Shown one piece after another: positions 11,322 through 20,772 of a DNA stretch of 29,575 bases (position 1 is its first letter; every line of letters starts with the position of its first letter). The position numbers and the translations under genes were made by a program. Under the pieces are notes generated by a model. That model was not told the origin of the DNA, made no database searches, and was given only the letters and a program-made list of their open reading frames with translations. Source of the stretch: Asterionellopsis glacialis (taxonomy: Eukaryota > Bacillariophyta > Plagiogrammaphyceae > Rhaphoneidales > Asterionellopsidaceae); assembly GCA_014885115.2 (NCBI GenBank), contig WKLE02000178.1, forward strand, positions 1 to 29,575. Direction: 5' to 3'.

Positions 11322-11798
11322 TAGGACCTACCGGTACCGGTAGACTTGGACTAGTGTTGAGACCACCTGATCACACCTTAGTCTCGTTGATCCTCTCTAC
11401 TAGAGAGGACCTTAGCAGTAGGTTACGGTACGACTATGACTATCCCTGTGGTCTGTCCCTCCCTCAGCTCTAGTAATCTACTCCGTAGTTAGTATTTTTA
11501 AATACAGGTAAAATAATATAATATTAATAAGTCAAGAAGTAAAATACCCTTTCTTAACATCGCCTGGCTATCGACCGTCTGTGAAACGTGCACAACGAGA
11601 ATTTGGGTGTTCGGGTTCGCCAAAAAAAAATCAACAGTGTCTTTTCTTCATACCACGTTGCAACTCTACATACATCAAGTTCGTTCAGTATTTTTCAATA
11701 CATCGGGAATTGAAATTCAAATTTGTTGTGTGTCTACTTTAGCTGCTTTCAAAGTAGAACAAAATCAAATAGTCAGTCTTTGACAAAATCAGATCATC

Positions 11799-12845
11799 AT
11801 GTCGTTTGTAATTGATATTGTGACAGGTGCTAGTCAAGGAATTGGTAAAGCTATTGCTGAGTACATTGCTTTCCAGAGAAGTTCGCAACTAAAAAATCTT
11901 TCTTCAATCCCACCATTGTATGCCCTTGTGGTGGTTGGTCGAAGTAGTGATCGTGGTAATCGAGTTGCGGAATCTCTTAGTCAATCAACAGGAATACAAT
12001 GTGTTTTCCAATCATGTGATTTAAGTAACCTAGAGGATGTTCAACAATTGAAACAAAACATTGAACACATGGTGTTGACCGAAAAGGAAAAACAAGGAAA
12101 AGGTATAAAAGAACGTGATACAAATATCAATAATGGTGATGAAACAGACAATACCAACTTTCACGTTGGTATTTTGGTAAACAATGCAGCTGAATGTCCT
12201 GAAACACAAGAATTGGTGTGGAGAAAACAAAAATCAAAAGATAATACTACTTCTTTGGTTCAACTTGATAAACAATTTGCTACAAATGTTTTAGGTTACC
12301 ATTTTATGATGAAAATATTTCAAAATCACTTTTCAGGAAATGTTATGGCTTTGGATAGTTCCGACAATAGCAGTGGTGGTACACCAACACATGTTGTAAA
12401 TGTTGCTAGTAATTGGGCCGGAGATTTAGATTTACAGGACTTGCATTTTCGACGTCGATATTATGACAATGATACTGCCTATAGGCAATCTAAACAATGT
12501 GATCGAATGCTATCCACTATATGGAGTGATAAATTACGTGGTATTGCCTTGGTCAATAGTTGCCATCCTGGTGATCCATGCACAACACTCTCTACAGCCT
12601 TGGGATATAATTTGGGATGTCCTTCACCCTCCAAACATATGATTGAAACAGAATCACCCATACCATACCTTTGTGGCTTTAACGGTCGTGGTCAGTCTAC
12701 AAGAACAATGGGAAAAGCCCTACAAACAACAGGAGGGTGGTACGAAGGACGTAGTAAGACACCAATGTCATGTCAATTTCAAAAAAGGAGACAAGATGCA
12801 ACTGACTTATATGAAATTTGCGAAAGTTTTGTCTGTACACTTTAA
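11799..12845 (+). CDS. Short-chain dehydrogenase/reductase (348 aa)
   Basis: This is a classical-type SDR with a Rossmann fold that binds NAD(P)H. Visible motifs are TGASQGIG (residues 9-16, cofactor glycine motif), NNAA (128-131, equivalent to NNAG), the FATNVLGYHF segment with the structural Asn, Ser204 in NVASNWAG, and the catalytic pair Tyr228 and Lys232 (YRQSK). An HPGDPCTTL segment follows, like the PG motif of the family. The layout is closest to the retinol dehydrogenase/WWOX-like group, many of which act on lipophilic carbonyls; the substrate cannot be read from sequence. An extra loop rich in Lys, Glu, Asn and Asp (about 86-120) sits between beta strands. The protein starts almost directly at the first beta strand, with no targeting sequence, so a cytosolic location is inferred. 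No intron is needed. Confidence 0.9.
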   Translation: MSFVIDIVTGASQGIGKAIAEYIAFQRSSQLKNLSSIPPLYALVVVGRSSDRGNRVAESLSQSTGIQCVFQSCDLSNLEDVQQLKQNIEHMVLTEKEKQGKGIKERDTNINNGDETDNTNFHVGILVNNAAECPETQELVWRKQKSKDNTTSLVQLDKQFATNVLGYHFMMKIFQNHFSGNVMALDSSDNSSGGTPTHVVNVASNWAGDLDLQDLHFRRRYYDNDTAYRQSKQCDRMLSTIWSDKLRGIALVNSCHPGDPCTTLSTALGYNLGCPSPSKHMIETESPIPYLCGFNGRGQSTRTMGKALQTTGGWYEGRSKTPMSCQFQKRRQDATDLYEICESFVCTL

Positions 12846-14415
12846 GAAGTTGCAATATCTGTTTCAAAAGTTGAATAGAAGACAAGGGAGTACAATGTGA
12901 GTGTTTGTGAAACAGATTTATATTATACATGATACAAAACCTATCATATGATTTCAAAAATCTCCATCTGGGCTATAAGTACTAGAGTTAAAGATAAAAC
13001 TAAAGCTCCAAGAATAAGCAAGTTCAAAAGTGCCCTTCAACAAGGGAGAGTTTGTGGAACATTAGAATATTATATAATATATTATTTGGAATTCACATAT
13101 TCTGCTATTTTTTTCCAAAAGAGATAAAAAAGAATGCTTGAAATGAAAAAAAAAGAATGTTCTTCATCAGAAGTTGCACGGAAAAGAAATGAGAGCTTAT
13201 GATGTCAAGTACAATATTTTTAGACCTGCACATAGTACACTACTGTATTGTTTTTAGTCATGCATGTTTATTAGTATATATGGACGAAATGCGTTAAAAA
13301 AAATTGAGAATGGTATTCCATCCTTTCTGTCTCTACTAGCACAGTCAAAGTTAAACCGAACTTTTCAACCCTATAATGATACCTATCTTACGTCACAAAC
13401 GAACATCTGGTGTGTTCCAGGAGCTGGAGGGCAATATTCTCACGAGTAATAACGTGAATTCACTGTAAAAAGAAAGAATGTGTCTTTTTACAATGTAGAG
13501 TATTGAACTGTATGTAGATACACGTCGTAGGAAAATCCTTTGAAAACATGTTACCTGTACTCATTAGATTAAGTACTACATCATTATACATTAATTATTC
13601 CAGAGATACACAATTCAATTTTGGCTACAAAATACTCTTTTTCCGATTGATTGATATCACTGTACTTATCGTAGAGAACATCTGATGGCAGCATCTGCTG
13701 GTTTTCTTTTCGGCTTCGCGTGGGGGCAATTGAGCTGTTGTACAGATAGCTAATATACACACGTTTCAGGGCAATAATTAAATCTGAAACGAAGAAGGCC
13801 TGCGATAAAGACGGAGAAATGTTTCGCTGTTGTGATACGATTTCGACATACCTACCTGTAACCATCATATGTGTCACTGGATGTTCTTGGAGAACAAAAG
13901 CGAAACTATTCCTCAATGGCGTGGATATACGAAGAAATTATTTAACAAATTGAAAACAAGCCTGATAGTCCCTGTACATAGATAGCTTTTAGTGTGCAAT
14001 ATAAATAAGCCTTTTAAAGTCTTTATTATATACAAATCGATATCGTCTGGTCCATGATCTTGGATGACATTGGTTTTCTACGGGTAAAATCTTTGGAACA
14101 AGTGACATGTACTTGACCTAAATGCATGTGCGGGTAAAAAAACAATTGGAATATTTTAAAAGCACAAAAATACAAACTTTTACTTACTGTATTTGACGCT
14201 GACTCGGATTTTCTTTTGCTTCTTTCTTTTTCTGTGTGAAAAAGATAAGCTTACTCCGATAGCAAACGCAAACGTTAAACGAAAAAGTTGGTGTCAAGTC
14301 CTCACATCTTTGGATTCGAGAGTTGACAACTTGGAGAGAAAAACTTTAGAATTGAGAGAGAAAGAAAAAATTCCGGTGGAGAGAAAAGAAGGTTTCTTTT
14401 TCAAAAAAGCCATCA
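12846..14415. other. Intergenic region between SDR and WD40 genes
   Basis: This 1.57-kb stretch is AT-rich and carries both the SDR 3' end and the WD40 gene promoter. A perfect 10-bp stem-loop lies at 13464-13492. An open frame of 110 codons on the minus strand (13584-13916) has varied composition but no recognisable domain, and I do not call it a gene. A plus-strand frame at 14193-14525 overlaps the WD40 start and is probably 5' UTR. Confidence 0.45.
13464..13492. repeat. Perfect 10-bp inverted repeat with 9-nt loop
   Basis: TGTAAAAAGA (13464-13473) faces its exact reverse complement TCTTTTTACA (13483-13492) around the loop AAGAATGTG. It lies 620 bases past the SDR stop and 920 bases before the WD40 start. 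Confidence 0.75.
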
Positions 14416-16437
14416 ATGAAAACAATAAAAGAATCAAAAATAGAGGATTCCATGATGAGTACACAAGAAATGCCACCTCCACCGAAAAGGACTTGTCGAA
14501 GACTTTCTCATTCCATCAATGGTAAAAATCTAACCAGTCGAAAAGGAGGTTTTACAGGGATGGAAATACCAGTAATATCCTTCCTATCACGATCATCTAC
14601 TGGACAGAAAACAACAACTCAAACTACTGAAACATCAACAACAAGTATGAGTACGAGCTCTGTGACATCATCCACTCCTCTATCGTTAGTATCGTCCGCC
14701 AGAGTCATAGATGACGATGAACCAATAAGTGAATGTAACAACATTCTTAAAAGCAGCAATAATAATAATAATAACAATCGTCGTCATCATCCTACAGATG
14801 CTCATGATTTTGATCCGCACCATGATGACCGTAAGTCACAGAAACATCATCAAAAGGTTGTACGGAGCAATGAAGAAACAGCTGCCTTGGAAGCCACCAA
14901 AAAATATTTAGACTGTGCCAAACAAGCCAAGGAAGTTTCAGAGCAACAGCACAAGGAAGCAAATTCAGTATTACATCGTGCACAACTACAATTGGAAGAA
15001 GCCCAGGAAGCCTATCAATGTGCACAAATGTCCAAGGGACGGTCTGTTGTGGAATTTAATGATGCACTCAAACAAAATGAAAATGCACAACAATATGTAG
15101 CTAAAGTTATTGCTGCTACGGAGAAGAAGAGTACTACCACCATTCATGACGATGAGATTAGCTGTATCACTACAGATTCCTCTTTTGCTCCTGACGATTC
15201 CACAACAACTTCCTCTACACTTACCGTGTCTCAGTCAGAACAACAATATGCAGCTCAACAATACCATGCTAGCGTCCAAAGCCGCATTGTTCAAGCCAAG
15301 ATGGCCAAGGAAAACGCAGAAATAGTATTAAAGCAAAGTACGCAGGCGTTACATTCTGCACAAAGGGCATACAACAAAGCCAAGTTGGCGACAGGACGTG
15401 CTTCTGTCAATTATGATGATGCCTTGAAAAATGAAGTGGAAGCTGAAGAATTTTGTCGTAAAATCGAAGATCCATTCTTACTAGAAACCTTACAGGATCA
15501 TGCAGGTCCTGTAACAGCCTTAACCGCAGTAGATGAAAATCGATTCTTATCATGTTCACAAGATAAAACTATCAAAGTATGGTCATTGGCATCCAAAGCT
15601 AATACAAATAGCAACAATACCAAAAAAAAATCCTCAATAGAAAGAGAGCAGCAGCAACAACAAGGTAAAGAGCAACAAGGTAGCAGTCAATGTTTTTGTA
15701 TTGATACGTACAGAGATCAACCATCTACTATCAGATCCATTAGTACTATTGGGAATGATATGTTTGTTTGCTCTGATACAGATAAGGAAAGACAGGGTCT
15801 TGCTTTATGGGAGGTAGCATCGGGTGAACCTTTGGACTGGTTTCCCGGTCATTCGGAACCTGTCTTGGCAGTGGCACGAATCGATAAGAAAAGTTTCGTT
15901 TCGTCAAGTAAGGACTATACCATACGATTGTGGACCTTAGAATCATCCGCCACAAGTATATTTATTGGTCATGGCGGTCCTGTATGGGCCCTAAGTCCTG
16001 TATTGGGACAACAATTTATATCTGGATCCACAGATTCCACTGTCAAACTTTGGGATTTACCCACAGGATTATGTGTACGGACATTTCGTGGACATGGTGG
16101 TGCTGTATTGGCGGTGAAATCATTTGGTAAATTTCAATTTTTATCTGGTTCTGCCGATCAATGTATTAAATTATTCGATTTACTGTCAGGGCAATGCATA
16201 AGGACATTTGATGGACATACTGGGTCTGTCACATCCCTGGCGGCCATCAATGATTATAAATTTTTATCAGCCTCCAACGACAAAACTATCAAATTATGGA
16301 ATTCCACTACCGGTGAGTGTTTGTACACCTACCGTGGACATACAGAATCTATCAATTCTATCATTTATATGGGACATGGTAAATTTGCATCATGTTCGAA
16401 TGATGGAACAATCAAGATATGGAAAATTCCTTTATAA
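14416..16437 (+). CDS. Coiled-coil and seven-bladed WD40 repeat protein (673 aa)
   Basis: Residues 1-150 are disordered and rich in Ser, Thr and Asn. Two related Ala/Glu/Gln-rich helical segments follow (about 155-235 and 275-352). Each contains an AQ..Y..AK/Q..KGR.SV.F/YDAL pattern (GRSVVEFNDAL in one, GRASVNYDDAL in the other), so they arose by tandem duplication. From about residue 355 there are seven WD40 repeats ending IKVWSL, LALWEV, IRLWTL, VKLWDL, IKLFDL, IKLWNS and IKIWKI, with GH dipeptides opening repeats 3 to 7. Seven blades should close one complete beta-propeller, a protein-interaction platform. A Gln/Ser/Lys-rich loop interrupts the region between blades 1 and 2. No F-box, kinase or membrane segment is visible, so the partner or pathway is unknown. 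The start is the first Met of the frame. Confidence 0.88.
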   Translation: MKTIKESKIEDSMMSTQEMPPPPKRTCRRLSHSINGKNLTSRKGGFTGMEIPVISFLSRSSTGQKTTTQTTETSTTSMSTSSVTSSTPLSLVSSARVIDDDEPISECNNILKSSNNNNNNNRRHHPTDAHDFDPHHDDRKSQKHHQKVVRSNEETAALEATKKYLDCAKQAKEVSEQQHKEANSVLHRAQLQLEEAQEAYQCAQMSKGRSVVEFNDALKQNENAQQYVAKVIAATEKKSTTTIHDDEISCITTDSSFAPDDSTTTSSTLTVSQSEQQYAAQQYHASVQSRIVQAKMAKENAEIVLKQSTQALHSAQRAYNKAKLATGRASVNYDDALKNEVEAEEFCRKIEDPFLLETLQDHAGPVTALTAVDENRFLSCSQDKTIKVWSLASKANTNSNNTKKKSSIEREQQQQQGKEQQGSSQCFCIDTYRDQPSTIRSISTIGNDMFVCSDTDKERQGLALWEVASGEPLDWFPGHSEPVLAVARIDKKSFVSSSKDYTIRLWTLESSATSIFIGHGGPVWALSPVLGQQFISGSTDSTVKLWDLPTGLCVRTFRGHGGAVLAVKSFGKFQFLSGSADQCIKLFDLLSGQCIRTFDGHTGSVTSLAAINDYKFLSASNDKTIKLWNSTTGECLYTYRGHTESINSIIYMGHGKFASCSNDGTIKIWKIPL

Positions 16438-16442
16438 ACACC

Positions 16443-16448
16443 AATAAA
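16443..16448 (+). promoter_or_regulatory. AATAAA, possible polyadenylation signal of the WD40 gene
   Basis: AATAAA occurs six bases after the WD40 stop codon. It is very close to the stop and the DNA is AT-rich, so it may be chance. Confidence 0.25.
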
Positions 16449-16630
16449 AAATTTTGGAATAGATTTTAAAGATAGAACCCAAAAAATCCGCTACCCTGTT
16501 CTAGAGAGAGTTTTGTGGTGCTGTGTCCTGTCATTTTATGGCTTCTTGTTTCTGTCAATTTTGAAAATTTACAATAGATGCCTGAGGCCCTCCGCCTCAC
16601 CTACTACGAAATTTCTCAAATGAAAGTTTT

Positions 16631-18412
16631 TTACTCACTAGAGATTAGTGCCAAAACATTTGTTTGTGTAGGAGTTGGAAGTGAAGGATTTCCAATCGGA
16701 GCAGATGAGGGTATACTCCAATGAAGTGGAGGTTTGCTGCTCCTCTCCAGCAAATACTCATGAAATCCTAGAAAAAGATTGTTATGGTGATACCAGTAAA
16801 TATTACCGTAAGACCACCCACCAAAGAGGCCAGACCTATCAAACGTTAACATATAGTACGCGGTGCCTGCATCAAAGGTAATCGGAATGATTACAGGCCA
16901 TACGTTACCTCCACCGGGATGAGTATCTAATATCAGCTCTCCTTGTTTCTTCAAATCAGGATACGAAAGAACTTCCATGGGACACGGATAGCTACCCCTG
17001 CCCAAGAAAACATAACGAGTACCACCTATTTTCTGGATTAAAATGCCTGTTCCAGAAGTTGGTTGGTAAAGAGAAAGTTCTTCGTATCTTCCATTCCACG
17101 TTTGGGATTCCAACAAAGCAGTTGAAAATCCACCAGGACTCATTTTTGCAAATCCCATTCGCCACATTCCAGCTTGTTCGTCATAAATTACTGACGCATC
17201 TTCGTTCTTGCCAACAAATGCATAGTTGACCTTTGTTACCGATATTTCGTTGTATCCAAACCTCAAATCCTTGTCTGTTTGTCCCGAATAAATCATCTGT
17301 GGACTGTCTCCATGTGAAGTGGTAAAAACCTTCCACATCCCATCATTTCGATCATAGAATACATCCGATGCATGGTATGGGCGGATCAAATTGTCTCCAC
17401 GACTGAACCCCATTGTCCCAGTGACTTGCCATGTTTCTTTTTCTAAATCGTACAGATATACACCTTGGTAGCTGGATGGTATTGGACCGTAGCCTCTGGT
17501 TGTCATGGCAAACCATATTCTGTACCCATCAATCATTGGAGCTCCATTTTCATAATGTACTACCTTTGGATCTGCCTGTGCAGTTCCACTCGTAAGATAT
17601 TCTTCCAAGCGACTAATTTTTATGCTTTCGTTTTCTCCTAATTTTGCTCCTGCATTGATGGTAAAGCTATTGGCAACTTGTTTGTCCCTGAAATCAAAGT
17701 ATGAACTAATATCTAACGTTGCCGCTCTACTCCAATCTTTGCCTTTTACCACAAGAACATTAAAATATACACCTGTTAAATGTACTCGTAGAGTATTAGG
17801 TGCATTCATTCCTGTATAATAATCTCGCGAAAGCACACTTGTACCATTCTTGAAAATCTCAATGGACAACAATGTTGTTGTTGTTGTTGTTGTTGTTGAG
17901 TTTCCAACATTTTTTTGCGAGACAAGGATGCGGTTACTGTTGTTGTCTTGTAGTAGAGCTAAAATTGCAGTTGAATTGTACGACTGTGACTCTATATCAA
18001 GGTCTATTGCTAGATAATTGTGTACTTGTCCAATTCCAATATAACTTTCTGCTAGAAACGTATTTGGATTGCGAATAAACAGTGCCAAATCCCTTTGTTG
18101 TTCAAAGATACATTTGGATTCTGTCAGGTGAGACTTTGGATAAAGAGTATCATCTGTTTCAATGTCATCGTCGCCTAATGATAAGTCGAGTTTCGTAGTA
18201 ACGACTTTAGAATTAAAAAAATTTCGTATTTCATATTCCTTTTCAAATGTCATGTTGAGCGGGTTCGGTGGATCCATTAGTATTTGAGCATCCGCACAGC
18301 TTATGGCAAAGACTGCTGCTGCTACAAATAATAATACTATGACAGCAGGCATCATTATCATCATGTTGGATTGAACCATTTGAAATATAACTTGATGCAA
18401 GGTTGTCAACAA
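16631..18412 (-). CDS. Secreted two-domain protein with a possible glycosidase-like beta-propeller (593 aa)
   Basis: The N-terminus has a hydrophobic signal-like segment (about residues 21-38, PAVIVLLFVAAAVFAIS) with a likely cleavage after ADA at residue 42. Downstream Met12 or Met17 may be the true start. The absence of a Phe after the cleavage site argues against plastid import, so secretion, cell wall or vacuole is inferred. Residues about 43-260 look like a beta-sandwich domain (IGIGQVHNYLAIDLDIES) with several NxS/T sequons and an eight-Thr run. Residues about 270-540 show repeating strand patterns with aromatic and Asp/Gly residues (DGYRIWFAMTTRGYG, RPYHASDVFYDRNDGMWKVF, DASVIYDEQAGMWRMGF), which resemble five-bladed propellers of the GH43/GH32 glycosidase superfamily. 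I cannot fix the catalytic acids, so a non-enzymatic carbohydrate-binding role is possible. It shares a divergent promoter region with RPL7. Confidence 0.8.
   Translation of the reverse strand: MLTTLHQVIFQMVQSNMMIMMPAVIVLLFVAAAVFAISCADAQILMDPPNPLNMTFEKEYEIRNFFNSKVVTTKLDLSLGDDDIETDDTLYPKSHLTESKCIFEQQRDLALFIRNPNTFLAESYIGIGQVHNYLAIDLDIESQSYNSTAILALLQDNNSNRILVSQKNVGNSTTTTTTTTLLSIEIFKNGTSVLSRDYYTGMNAPNTLRVHLTGVYFNVLVVKGKDWSRAATLDISSYFDFRDKQVANSFTINAGAKLGENESIKISRLEEYLTSGTAQADPKVVHYENGAPMIDGYRIWFAMTTRGYGPIPSSYQGVYLYDLEKETWQVTGTMGFSRGDNLIRPYHASDVFYDRNDGMWKVFTTSHGDSPQMIYSGQTDKDLRFGYNEISVTKVNYAFVGKNEDASVIYDEQAGMWRMGFAKMSPGGFSTALLESQTWNGRYEELSLYQPTSGTGILIQKIGGTRYVFLGRGSYPCPMEVLSYPDLKKQGELILDTHPGGGNVWPVIIPITFDAGTAYYMLTFDRSGLFGGWSYGNIYWYHHNNLFLGFHEYLLERSSKPPLHWSIPSSAPIGNPSLPTPTQTNVLALISSE
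17872..17897. repeat. (GTT)n microsatellite encoding a poly-Thr run
   Basis: About eight GTT units on the plus strand read as ACA/ACAACA on the coding minus strand, giving the Thr run in the N-terminal domain of the secreted protein. Confidence 0.8.
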
Positions 18413-18539
18413 CCTGCTGCACTCTCTCTAGAGCTCCAGACTAGTCTAACGAACAAAAAAAAGAAAAATTGAAAAAACACGAAGCGAGCTTGTCGTGCAT
18501 CTTCTGGAAAAAAAAAAACAGATTTGGATTTGGTTTGTA

Positions 18540-18547
18540 TGACGTCA
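18540..18547. promoter_or_regulatory. TGACGTCA palindrome (CRE-type bZIP site)
   Basis: A perfect TGACGTCA lies within a 10-base palindrome, 128 bases upstream of the secreted-protein start and 340 upstream of RPL7. In diatoms, TGACGT-type elements are known to mediate CO2/cAMP responses of carbonic anhydrase promoters. Function here is inferred. Confidence 0.5.
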
Positions 18548-18675
18548 TAATGTCACCATTATTTTGAAAGAATTTTTTTTTGTCAACTTCTGTTCAATTT
18601 TCGGTATACTTACTAGTGAAAGGGTTAATTTCCAAGGCGCCGTTGCGTCCCGCACCCGCGCTTCTGAACTCCACC

Positions 18676-18721
18676 GTACCAGGTACAGACAATATTTACC
18701 GGTACCATGTACAGACAATAT
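18676..18721. repeat. GTACCAGGTAC palindrome and GTACAGACAATAT direct repeat
   Basis: An exact GTACCAGGTAC (18676-18686) overlaps the first of two identical 13-mers GTACAGACAATAT (18683-18695 and 18709-18721), spaced 26 bases apart. A TACCGGTACC string lies between them. The block is about 170-210 bases upstream of the RPL7 start codon. Confidence 0.85.
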
Positions 18722-18886
18722 GAGATCTTTTTAGAATCCTACGTATGAAGTTCATGGTGGGGAACGAATTTACCATTCTACCGCTTACTTGTGCTTTTGT
18801 TGGTTCCTCTGGCTGCATCTCGTTGCTCCTCTCTCTAACAATCGCAACAATTTGTTCACCACCCTCCTTCACAACCCCAATACACC

Positions 18887-19606
18887 ATGAAGACACCTGA
18901 ATCCGTTTTGAAGAAGCAAGCCACCCAGGCTAAGATTGCTGAGGCCAAGGCCGCTGCTGCCAAGGAAGCCGAAGCCAAGGCCGCCGCTGATGCCAAGACT
19001 TTCGTTGCCAACGCCGAAAAGTATGCTGCTGAATACGCTGCTACCGAGAAGGAGGCTATCGAGAACCGCCGCAAGGCCAAGGCCGAAGGTGGATTCTTCG
19101 TCCCCGCTGAACCCAAGCTTGCCCTTGTCATCCGTATCCGCGGTATCATTGGTGTCTCCCCCAAGGCCAAGAAGGTCCTCCGTCTGTTCCGTCTTCGTCA
19201 AATCCACAATGCCACCTTTGTCCGTCTGAACGAAGCCACCATTCGTATGCTTCGTTTGATTGAACCTTATGTCACCTACGGTTACCCCACACAAGCCACT
19301 GTTGCCAAGCTCATTTACAAGCGTGGTTTCGGAAAGATCAACAAGCAACGCATCCCCATTGCTGAGAACAAGGTCATTGAAGAAGGACTTGGTGACTGCG
19401 GAATTGCCTGTGCTGCCGATCTCATTCACGAAATCGCCACTGTTGGACCCAACTTTAAGAAGGCCAACAACTTCTTGTGGCCCTTCAAGCTTTCTTCACC
19501 CACTGGAGGATTCTCCAAGAAGACCAAGCTTCTTCACTTTTTGGAAGGTGGTGAAGCTGGTGCTCGTGGTGAAGAAATCAACAAGCTCGTCAAGCGCATG
19601 ATTTAA
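18887..19606 (+). CDS. RPL7: 60S ribosomal protein L7 (uL30), 239 aa
   Basis: This is a structural protein of the large cytosolic ribosomal subunit. The N-terminal 60 residues are the Lys/Ala-rich helix typical of eukaryotic L7. The uL30 core follows from about residue 83 ([20 protein letters not shown]), with [41 protein letters not shown] and the C-terminal [16 protein letters not shown] and FLEGGEAG motifs. All are diagnostic of the family, and the length matches the usual 240-250 residues. The gene is intronless here. Codon use is unlike its neighbours: Lys is nearly always AAG and many codons end in C, as expected for a very highly expressed gene. The ATG is preceded by a CAACCCCAATACACC leader with no competing in-frame start. 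Confidence 0.98.
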   Translation: MKTPESVLKKQATQAKIAEAKAAAAKEAEAKAAADAKTFVANAEKYAAEYAATEKEAIENRRKAKAEGGFFVPAEPKLALVIRIRGIIGVSPKAKKVLRLFRLRQIHNATFVRLNEATIRMLRLIEPYVTYGYPTQATVAKLIYKRGFGKINKQRIPIAENKVIEEGLGDCGIACAADLIHEIATVGPNFKKANNFLWPFKLSSPTGGFSKKTKLLHFLEGGEAGARGEEINKLVKRMI

Positions 19607-20121
19607 GCATAGTAAACAAACCAAAACAAAACACCATAATACAATTTGAAAAGGTTCCGACCCCCGTTATAAAGCATTTATATATCGTCTTGGCTCACAA
19701 CTCACCGAGTTGTCGACCATGATGATTATACTGCAAGGGGGCGGTCATTCTTTTGCTACTATAGATTTTTACATGTGTCCAATTGGATTTTACTTTTTTT
19801 TTTCTCTAGTGGTTGTGCTTGTCTCTATTCACTATCGCAGCATGTTGTTTTTCTTGACGCGCCTAGTAAAATGATGCATGGTCTTTTTTCATGTTGGATC
19901 TGTTGCGTTTATTCCATTGTATGTAACTCCGTATGTAACTCCGAACGGTTCAAATCACAACAATCAACTCAGCATCCCCAGCATTTGTTTGACATGGTGA
20001 TACCACAATGCGCAACTTTTCAGTTATACTGCTTAGCCTGCCTGAAGCAAGGGACCTCTTGTTTTCAACAATGTAAAAGCAATTTTTCAGTACCACATTA
20101 TTTTCTCTGAATGAGTTCAGG

Positions 20122-20147
20122 CATCCACATTGAGTTTACTGTGGATG
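20122..20147. repeat. 8-bp inverted repeat with 10-nt loop
   Basis: CATCCACA (20122-20129) pairs exactly with TGTGGATG (20140-20147). It lies about 515 bases beyond the RPL7 stop. No RNA family is recognised. Confidence 0.6.
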
Positions 20148-20747
20148 TGGTACAACGATTTCTTTGAAGTACTCGTACACTCCATAATTCGAACTGGACG
20201 GATTGCTCATTTACAATCCCTCTTGAGAGAATTTCACTACAGTACTTGAAAATTTAGACAATGAAATCGGAGTAATGCAGTATGCATTAACTTTTTCTGT
20301 GCAAATCCTTGATGAACAAAAAATGATTTAAAATGTACTCTCTCTGTGTATCATGATACTGGAATAGTGGTGATATCCATTTCCATATTATGGAAAAGAC
20401 AGACCAAAGGAACGTTTTTTGCAACAACAGTTTTTTTAAAAAAAACTCTTTTGACTCCTCTCTAGAGCTTTCGACTCCTGTCTCTCTAGTCCTAATATTG
20501 TGTTTGGAGTGGACCTTCAGATACAGGTACGACCGTACACCGATATTGATATCTTTGTTCGTTCTTCGTCCGTTGATGTAACGGGAACCGGGAAGTTGAA
20601 GTCGACAAAACCCGGAAATCTGACGAAGACAGGAAGAACCGAGCCAACTGGAACTACAGTAGGACCTACGTAAACTGTGTTGGATTGGCATCAAGTACGG
20701 GCGGGTTCCACTCAGAGCAAGAAAATGTTCAACATACTTCAATCTCT

Positions 20748-20772
20748 CGATCGATCGATCGATCGATCGATC
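20748..20772. repeat. (CGAT)n tetranucleotide microsatellite
   Basis: Six uninterrupted CGAT units lie about 165-190 bases upstream of the PPR start codon. The unit is self-complementary (GATC), so the run can form a hairpin or cruciform. Confidence 0.9.

Larger units (their letters stand above)
9526..11798. other. Intergenic region with assembly gap and GTAC motifs
   Basis: No gene is supported in this 2.3-kb stretch. It contains a 13-bp tandem repeat (9548-9590), scattered near matches to the GTACCAGGTAC palindrome (about 10050, 10368, 10384, 10811), an exact GTAGGACCTAC palindrome at 10921, and a gap of Ns (11231-11321). The 200 bases before 11799 are the likely promoter and 5' UTR of the SDR gene. 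Confidence 0.5.
18413..18886. promoter_or_regulatory. Shared divergent promoter region (secreted protein / RPL7)
   Basis: The 474 bases between two divergent starts must hold both promoters. They contain ATGACGTCAT (18539-18548), a GTACCAGGTAC palindrome (18676), a 13-base direct repeat (18683 and 18709), and a pyrimidine-rich, CAAC-rich leader just before the RPL7 ATG. Confidence 0.6.

Noticed and set aside
13584..13916. Minus-strand open frame of 110 codons in the SDR-WD40 intergenic region
   Set aside because: The composition is acceptable, but there is no domain, neighbour or signal to support it; it would need transcript evidence.
14193..14525. Plus-strand open frame of 110 codons overlapping the WD40 start
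   Set aside because: It overlaps the well-supported WD40 N-terminus in another register and has no family resemblance; likely 5' UTR.
18869..19429. Minus-strand open frame of 186 codons overlapping RPL7
   Set aside because: It is a shadow of the strongly biased RPL7 codons; RPL7 homology on the plus strand is unambiguous.
18420..20480. Repeated TCTCTAGAG strings (near 18424, 20458 and elsewhere)
   Set aside because: They are palindromic and recurrent, but short and compatible with CT-rich DNA; not clearly separate from background without genome-wide counts.
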